Translations under genes and position numbers: made by a program
The notes under the pieces: model-generated
What the model was told of the DNA's origin: nothing
The model's input: the letters and a program-made list of their open reading frames with translations, nothing else
Database searches by the model: none
Source: an uncultured Alphaproteobacteria bacterium
Lineage (GTDB): Bacteria > Pseudomonadota > Alphaproteobacteria > Micavibrionales > Micavibrionaceae
Assembly (NCBI GenBank): GCA_934538895.1
Contig: CAKTCH010000039.1
Span: 1-10,077 of the forward strand
DNA length: 10,077 bases
Reading direction: 5' to 3'
Shown here: one piece after another, positions 6,021-10,077 of the stretch
Layout: each line of letters starts with the position of its first letter
How positions within the stretch are numbered: the stretch's first letter is position 1

Positions 6021-7307
6021 TTAAGCGGCAAGCCGCAGCTTGCGCTTCATACGGCGGAACCCGCAAGACAATCCGCGCCGCCATGTATAAAGGCGCACGC
6101 CGATTCCCGAACGCAGGGAAACGGTTTCGCCGCGCGCATGGATAGCCGCGCGCGTTTCCATGATACCGAAATAAACGTGATAGGGCGTAGTACCGGGCAT
6201 GTAATCGGTGGCGGGGGAGAGATCACGATTAAGCCACTCTACCCAGAACCCGCGTTCCTGCATGTAACGATCGCGGAAAACGTTCAGCATCTCGTTCATG
6301 CGCGCCTTGACGGCATCGCGATCCGCCACGGCGTCGATCATCAGGGCGTTGGCTTTCAACGCTTCGGCAAACGGCCAGATACGCTTGGTATCCGTCAGCA
6401 CCACGCCTTCGGGCGTCAGCACATCGAAAATGCCGCCATATACCTTGTCCCAGCCGTGCCTGTTAGCCCATGTCAGCAACTGCACGCAAACATCGTCATG
6501 ACGCCCGGCATCGCCGCGCAGTACCGCATGTTTCTTCAGCAACCACACCCATTCAAAATAATGGCCGGGTTCGACGCGGTGGCCGATACCGGGATCGGGC
6601 GTCAGGTCTTCGGTAAAAAACTCGCATAACATGTTTTTTTCCGGCACGAAGAAATGCTGGTAAAAAAGATCGACCAGATGATCGGACATCTTGCCATATA
6701 GCCGGTCCGCCCCCGCATCCTTCTCCCACGTATCCTCGGCGAACAGGCTTGCCTCCAGCAGGTGCATATGTGGATTCTGGCGGCGCTGGCGGTTGATCGG
6801 TTTTAAATGCTCGTCCAGCGCTTCGGCATAGCCGGGTCTGCCGGGTAACGTAAAATGCTGCGCGATGAACGCCCGCGCCGCATCGGCATGTTCTTTCGCG
6901 CGTATGTCCCGCGTCGCGCGATAATAATGCGACAGGCTGAAAATCACGAACGTCAGCGAATAAAGATCGTAAGTGTTATCCGCCGGCAATCCGTCATCGC
7001 CAAGGCTAAAACGCCACCCTCCCGTTTCCGGTACATGATATTTCCGCACCATCGTTTCGTAGAACGCCGTCAAAGCGGGTTCGAAACGGATAAGCCCCGT
7101 CGTCTGTGCATGACTGTAAATCGCCAGTTGGCGGCACTGCGTCAGCAAACGCCGATTTCCCACCAGACGCGGCTTGAACCCTTTGCCCAGCCTTTCATAA
7201 AAACCGCCCGTGGCCGGATCGGGAAAGGCTTCATACCATTTCGGAACCCAGCGTTGCAGCAGCCGTTGGGCCAGATATTCGACATTTGTATGGGTGCTGT
7301 GGTTCAT
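6021..7307 (-). CDS. AGE family sugar epimerase/isomerase
   Basis: A 428-residue (alpha/alpha)6-barrel enzyme of the N-acylglucosamine 2-epimerase family. Members isomerise or epimerise sugars such as N-acetylglucosamine, mannose, mannose 6-phosphate, sulfoquinovose or cellobiose. The catalytic residues mapped in Anabaena AGE (R57, H239, E308, H372) have clear counterparts: R59 (TQCRQLAIYSHA), H249 (RVEPGHYFEWVWLL), E315 (KRIWPFAEALKAN) and H377 (TPYHVYFGI). The NPHMHLLEA segment (178-186) is also typical. The substrate cannot be told from sequence; mannose or mannose-6-phosphate isomerase activity is plausible. The C-terminal 30 or so residues (VSLRSGIGVRLYTWRRGLSC onward) are unusually basic and reach beyond the normal barrel end. 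No Shine-Dalgarno precedes the ATG, and only 16 bp separate it from the divergent deacetylase gene. Confidence 0.92.
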   Translation of the reverse strand: MNHSTHTNVEYLAQRLLQRWVPKWYEAFPDPATGGFYERLGKGFKPRLVGNRRLLTQCRQLAIYSHAQTTGLIRFEPALTAFYETMVRKYHVPETGGWRFSLGDDGLPADNTYDLYSLTFVIFSLSHYYRATRDIRAKEHADAARAFIAQHFTLPGRPGYAEALDEHLKPINRQRRQNPHMHLLEASLFAEDTWEKDAGADRLYGKMSDHLVDLFYQHFFVPEKNMLCEFFTEDLTPDPGIGHRVEPGHYFEWVWLLKKHAVLRGDAGRHDDVCVQLLTWANRHGWDKVYGGIFDVLTPEGVVLTDTKRIWPFAEALKANALMIDAVADRDAVKARMNEMLNVFRDRYMQERGFWVEWLNRDLSPATDYMPGTTPYHVYFGIMETRAAIHARGETVSLRSGIGVRLYTWRRGLSCGFRRMKRKLRLAA

Positions 7308-7311
7308 TTAT

Positions 7312-7316
7312 AAGGA
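7312..7316 (+). promoter_or_regulatory. Ribosome binding site deciding the deacetylase start
   Basis: AAGGA lies 7 nt before the ATG at 7324. This favours that start over the in-frame ATG at 7210, which would lie inside the divergent AGE gene and add 38 residues with no family resemblance. Confidence 0.8.
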
Positions 7317-7323
7317 ATACACC

Positions 7324-8247
7324 ATGAATGCTCTGACCCTATATATACCCCGCGAAGGGCTGGAACACCAGACCGGGACAAACCACCCGGAAAGCGCCGC
7401 ACGGCTGGAAACCGTTTTATCCTTGCTGGAGCAAGCACCCTTCAACATTTTACCGCAAATCGCACCCAGTGAAGCACCCCTGAAATGGATAAAACGCGCC
7501 CATGATCCACGTTATATCGATCGTCTGGAAGAATCGATTCCCGAGCGCGGACAGGTGCATATCGACGGCGATACCGTCCTTTCGCCGGGGTCTTTAAGCG
7601 CAGCGCTCACCGCCGCCGGTGCCGTATGCCAGGCGGTCGAAGACGTTATAGCCGGAAAAACCCGGCGCGCCTTTTGCGGCGTGCGCCCGCCCGGACACCA
7701 TGCCTTCCCCGATCATGCGGAAGGCTTTTGCCTGTTCAACAACATCATGATCGGCGCGTTGCACGCACAATCGCGCGGCTTGCAAAAAATCGCCATCGTC
7801 GATTTCGATGTGCATCATGGCAACGGCTCCGACGCGATGGCGCGGAGGCATGAAAACATTTTTTATGCCTCCACCCATCAATGGCCGCTATATCCCGGCA
7901 CGGGCTTGATCGAGAATAATATCGAAGGCCGCATCCTCAATATTCCCATGAGTGCGGGCGATGGATCGATCCGTTTCCGTGAAATATACGATCGTCAAAT
8001 CCTGCCCGCCCTTCGTACTTTCAAACCCGATCTTCTGATGATCTCGGCAGGATTCGACGCGCACAAGGACGACCCCCTCGCCCAGATAGAACTGGAAACG
8101 GAAGATTTCGGGTGGGGCACGGCAGAACTCGTGAAAATCGCCAACGAATGCTGCGGCGGGAAAATCGTATCCGTGCTGGAAGGTGGCTACAACTTGCCCG
8201 CCCTCAGCGAAGGTGTGGCCTCACACCTCAGGAGTTTGATGAGCTAA
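7324..8247 (+). CDS. Histone deacetylase-like amidohydrolase
   Basis: A 307-residue zinc amidohydrolase of the arginase/deacetylase fold (HDAC, AcuC and acetylpolyamine amidohydrolase family). Family members remove acetyl or similar acyl groups from lysine or polyamine amines. Active-site residues are complete: the tandem His pair H125-H126 (RPPGHHA), zinc ligands D162 and H164 (DFDVHHGNG) and D245 (SAGFDAHKDD), and the transition-state Tyr Y289 (LEGGYN). NHPE near the N-terminus and GFCLFNN are also family signatures. The natural bacterial substrate is unknown, so deacetylation of proteins or of small amines cannot be separated here. Related alphaproteobacteria often carry such a gene just upstream of xseB-ispA, as here. 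Its stop TAA (8245-8247) overlaps the stop of a convergent small gene. Confidence 0.95.
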   Translation: MNALTLYIPREGLEHQTGTNHPESAARLETVLSLLEQAPFNILPQIAPSEAPLKWIKRAHDPRYIDRLEESIPERGQVHIDGDTVLSPGSLSAALTAAGAVCQAVEDVIAGKTRRAFCGVRPPGHHAFPDHAEGFCLFNNIMIGALHAQSRGLQKIAIVDFDVHHGNGSDAMARRHENIFYASTHQWPLYPGTGLIENNIEGRILNIPMSAGDGSIRFREIYDRQILPALRTFKPDLLMISAGFDAHKDDPLAQIELETEDFGWGTAELVKIANECCGGKIVSVLEGGYNLPALSEGVASHLRSLMS

Positions 8248-8405
8248 TGACGTGTCGCGGTCGTCGAAAGACGGCGCAAACGCGGGCGCGCACTGAGGAT
8301 TCGGCTGATCTCACGTTCACGTTGCGCCAGACGGTCGCGGGATACGCGGCGGGCCAGCGGATCGGTGTGAATGGCGATCTCATCCTGATTCTGTTGATTC
8401 TGCAT
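8244..8405 (-). CDS. Small Arg-rich protein, 53 aa
   Basis: This frame starts at the ATG complementary to 8403-8405 and begins MQNQQNQDEIAIHTDPLARR. It carries 12 Arg in 53 residues, with a central segment (VSRDRLAQREREISRIL) that reads as an amphipathic charged helix. There is no signal peptide or membrane helix. A strong GGGAGG lies 7 nt upstream of this ATG, which argues for real translation. The same frame is open to an ATG at 8429, which lacks such support. The stop (TAG, 8244-8246) overlaps the stop of the convergent deacetylase gene. The basic character suggests nucleic acid or ribosome binding, but I do not recognise a family and the function is unknown. Confidence 0.6.
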   Translation of the reverse strand: MQNQQNQDEIAIHTDPLARRVSRDRLAQREREISRILSARPRLRRLSTTATRH

Positions 8406-8412
8406 GGCTTTA

Positions 8413-8418
8413 CCTCCC
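8413..8418 (-). promoter_or_regulatory. Strong ribosome binding site of the 53-aa gene
   Basis: Read on the minus strand, GGGAGG followed by TAAAGCC and then ATG at 8405 is a near-ideal Shine-Dalgarno with 7-nt spacing. It is the main reason for calling this small gene and for choosing its start. Confidence 0.7.
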
Positions 8419-8620
8419 GTTATAGTCATAATTCTTACTTTAATTGTACGCGCAAACGGCCCTGTTCCGTTTTGCTTTGTCAGAAAACCTGCCCCCAGCG
8501 ACGCGCATAGCTCTTTCGCTGTGCAACAACGAGGGGTTAAGCCTTTGAAACACTTGAGATCAATGCATTTTTGCCATAGAGTGCAGCGGCTTAATCACAT
8601 CAGGAATCCGGATAAAACGC

Positions 8621-8869
8621 ATGACGAAATCTCAGGCCACCGTTGAAACCATGAATTTCGAAACCGCGCTGGCGGAACTGGAAACCATCGTCCGCGATCT
8701 CGAAACCGGAAAAACCAGCCTTGAAGAATCCATCAGCGCCTATGAGCGCGGCGTAGCCCTGCGCACCCATTGCGAAAAGAAACTGCGCGAGGCGCAGGCC
8801 AAGATCGAAAAAATCACCGTGAACTCTGACGGCGCCGTCGCCGTCAAACCGTTTGAAGAACAGGAGTAA
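8621..8869 (+). CDS. xseB: Exodeoxyribonuclease VII small subunit
   Basis: XseB binds XseA to form Exo VII, which degrades single-stranded DNA from both ends in the cytoplasm. The 82-residue protein has the family's two-helix hairpin: NFETALAELETIVRDLETGK at about residues 12-31, the turn SLEESISAYERGVAL at 33-47, and HCEKKLREAQAKIEKI in the second helix. Length is normal for the family. The ATG at 8621 has only a weak purine-rich site (GGAT) upstream. The Met at codon 11 is an alternative but has no better site. The stop at 8867-8869 overlaps the spacer between the Shine-Dalgarno and start of ispA, so the two genes form one translationally linked unit, as in many proteobacteria. Promoter elements in the 190 bp upstream are not clear. 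Confidence 0.94.
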   Translation: MTKSQATVETMNFETALAELETIVRDLETGKTSLEESISAYERGVALRTHCEKKLREAQAKIEKITVNSDGAVAVKPFEEQE

Positions 8870-8874
8870 GCTTT

Positions 8875-9786
8875 ATGGCCCCTTCATCACGCGAAGCCAG
8901 TATCAGCCTTCAGGAACAACTGAATGAAACGGTAGAGGCGCTGAACAAAACCATCGCGCGCCTGTTGCCCGAGACCGACCTGCCGGAGGCGCCCCTGTTC
9001 GAAGCCATGCGCTACGGCACGCTGAACGGCGGCAAGCGCCTGCGCCCCTTCCTCGTCATGCAATGCGCCAAGCTGTTTAACGTTGACCCGAAACGCTCGC
9101 GCCGCGTGGCTGCCGCCGTTGAATTCGTGCACTGCTATTCTCTGATCCATGACGATCTGCCCGCGATGGACAACGCCGATTTACGCCGTGGCAAACCCTC
9201 GACGCACAAGGCTTTTGACGAAGCAACCGCTATCCTCGCGGGCGACGCGCTGCTGGCCCAGGCTTTTGAAATTCTGGCCGATTCCGAAACCCACGAAGAC
9301 CCGCGCGTGCGTATCGAATTGGTCGCCTGTCTCGCGGCGGCATCAGGCGGTCATGGTCTGTGCGGCGGACAGATGCTCGACATTATCGGCGAAAAAGAAT
9401 CCTTCGACCTCGGCACCATCAGCCGCCTGCAACGCATGAAGACAGGCAAGCTGATGTCCTTCGCCTGCGAAGCGGGCGCGATCCTCGGCAAAGCCGGTGA
9501 GCCGCAGCGCAAGGCCCTGCTGAACTACGCCAACGATCTCGGCCTCGCCTTCCAGGTCACCGACGATATTCTCGACGTGGAATCCAACGTGACGGTACTG
9601 GGCAAAGACACCGGCAAGGACGATCAGGCCGGAAAATCCACTTTCGTTTCGACGATGGGCAAGGAACAGGCCCGCCAGCGCGCCGAAATGCTGGTGGCGC
9701 AGGCCAAACGCCATCTGGCGATTTTTCAGGGCCGCGCCGAAATGCTGGAAGATTTGGCCGACTACGTGCTGAAACGCCGTACTTGA
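8875..9786 (+). CDS. ispA: Farnesyl diphosphate synthase (short-chain polyprenyl synthase)
   Basis: Condenses DMAPP with IPP to geranyl and farnesyl diphosphate, feeding quinones, undecaprenyl carriers and, in some species, hopanoids. The 303-residue protein has LNGGKRLRP (50-58), the first Asp-rich motif D93-DLPAM-D99-NADLRRGKPS and the second motif FQVTD230-DILD234. CYSLIH just before the first motif fits a farnesyl-length product of the bacterial type. A geranylgeranyl synthase cannot be excluded from sequence. In the first motif the usual D/N-D-D run reads N100-A101-D102, leaving the metal-binding D93, D94 and D99 intact. AGGAG (8862-8866) lies 8 nt before the ATG. Many relatives have dxs next; here a repeat and a GIY-YIG gene follow instead. 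Confidence 0.95.
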   Translation: MAPSSREASISLQEQLNETVEALNKTIARLLPETDLPEAPLFEAMRYGTLNGGKRLRPFLVMQCAKLFNVDPKRSRRVAAAVEFVHCYSLIHDDLPAMDNADLRRGKPSTHKAFDEATAILAGDALLAQAFEILADSETHEDPRVRIELVACLAAASGGHGLCGGQMLDIIGEKESFDLGTISRLQRMKTGKLMSFACEAGAILGKAGEPQRKALLNYANDLGLAFQVTDDILDVESNVTVLGKDTGKDDQAGKSTFVSTMGKEQARQRAEMLVAQAKRHLAIFQGRAEMLEDLADYVLKRRT

Positions 9787-9803
9787 TTATCTAAGGTAAT
9801 GCC

Positions 9804-9823
9804 ATTCCCGCGCAGGCGGGAAT
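9804..9823. repeat. Palindromic intergenic repeat (ATTCCC-N8-GGGAAT type)
   Basis: ATTCCCGC-GCAG-GCGGGAAT is a perfect 8-bp stem with a 4-base loop, 18 bp after the ispA stop. It fits the common proteobacterial dispersed element that reads roughly CATTCCCGC...GCGGGAATCCA, and its ATTCCC-N8-GGGAAT spacing matches the Neisseria dRS3 consensus in form. A second inverted repeat, CCATT-C-AATGG (9824-9834), follows directly. There is no T-run, so termination of ispA here is possible but not typical. Confidence 0.8.
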
Positions 9824-9840
9824 CCATTCAATGGTGAGAA

Positions 9841-10077
9841 ATGAAACAATATTTTGTATACATTCTCGCCAGCCAGACCGCGGGAACGTTGTATGTCGGC
9901 ATAACATCGGACTTAAAAAAGCGCATATGGGAACACAAGACGAAAGCCGTTAAAGGCTTTACCGAGAAATACGACGTCCACAAGCTTGTCTATTACGAAG
10001 TTTATGACGACCCCGAAAATGCAATTCTCCGGGAAAAGAGAATGAAGAAATGGAACCGTGAATGGAAGATCAATATC
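9841..10077 (+). CDS. Partial single-domain GIY-YIG nuclease
   Basis: The first 79 codons are present, open to the right edge without a stop. The protein starts MKQYFVYILAS and has the split signature as V6-Y7-I8 and Y18-V19-G20. It also has the conserved Arg R28 and His H32 (RIWEHK) and the metal-binding Glu E65 in ILREKRMKKW, so the catalytic set looks intact. This is the small URI-type group of roughly 90 residues, often present in several copies per genome and annotated as GIY-YIG nuclease family or excinuclease-like; only a few residues are probably missing. GGTGAG (9833-9838) is the likely Shine-Dalgarno, just 2 nt from the ATG. It lies immediately after a palindromic repeat, with two bases inside the second inverted repeat. 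The cellular role of these stand-alone proteins is unclear. Confidence 0.9.
   Translation, partial: MKQYFVYILASQTAGTLYVGITSDLKKRIWEHKTKAVKGFTEKYDVHKLVYYEVYDDPENAILREKRMKKWNREWKINI

Noticed and set aside
6138..6629. A 163-codon plus-strand frame
   Set aside because: It lies wholly antisense to the AGE gene, which carries all four catalytic residues.
7210..7323. Longer start for the deacetylase gene
   Set aside because: The extension overlaps the AGE coding region and has no family resemblance, whereas AAGGA precedes the ATG at 7324.
8430..8620. Promoter or small RNA upstream of xseB
   Set aside because: TTGAAA (8545) and TTGAGA (8554) occur, but neither has a -10 element at proper spacing. 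I saw no strong structure.

Overview
The window looks like a chromosomal segment from an alphaproteobacterium. The evidence is gene content and order: ispH, a type II (APH-fold) thrB and rnhA on one strand, and a histone-deacetylase-like gene followed by xseB and ispA on the other. Both arrangements are familiar in Alphaproteobacteria. I cannot name the genus from sequence alone. Most genes are GC-rich, and one internal block is clearly different in composition.

Layout from left to right. (1) Positions 1-1578, minus strand: thrB and rnhA overlap by an ATGA. They are followed by the start of an unrecognised partial gene that runs off the left edge. (2) Positions 1579-3824: an insert, relative to the usual ispH-thrB-rnhA order, holding two plus-strand genes. 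One encodes a small unknown protein with one membrane helix. The other encodes an AAA-type ATPase of the ATP-binding/DUF4143 kind with a nuclease-like C-terminus. They are separated by an extremely AT-rich stretch (22 G/C in the 160 bases from 2221) that holds a candidate promoter and a 23-bp-phased direct repeat. (3) Positions 3825-4775, minus strand: ispH. (4) Positions 4900-5979, plus strand: a lipoprotein with a long Ala/Pro-rich tail, convergent with the next gene. (5) Positions 6021-7307, minus strand: an N-acylglucosamine 2-epimerase (AGE) family sugar isomerase. Its start lies 16 bp from the divergent histone-deacetylase-like gene (7324-8247). (6) Positions 8244-8405, minus strand: a 53-codon Arg-rich small gene with a strong ribosome binding site; its stop overlaps the deacetylase stop. 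(7) Positions 8621-9786: the xseB-ispA operon. (8) Positions 9804 to the end: a perfect 8-bp-stem intergenic repeat, then a truncated single-domain GIY-YIG nuclease gene.

How the genes fit together: ispH makes IPP/DMAPP at the end of the MEP pathway and IspA condenses these to farnesyl diphosphate, so two isoprenoid steps flank the window. ThrB, RNase HI and Exo VII are housekeeping functions. The accessory material is the 1.6-3.8 kb insert, the small Arg-rich gene and the repeat/GIY-YIG unit. I found no rRNA, tRNA, CRISPR array, transposase or integrase. No entirely new system can be proven here; the best candidates are the insert and the repeat-linked GIY-YIG gene.
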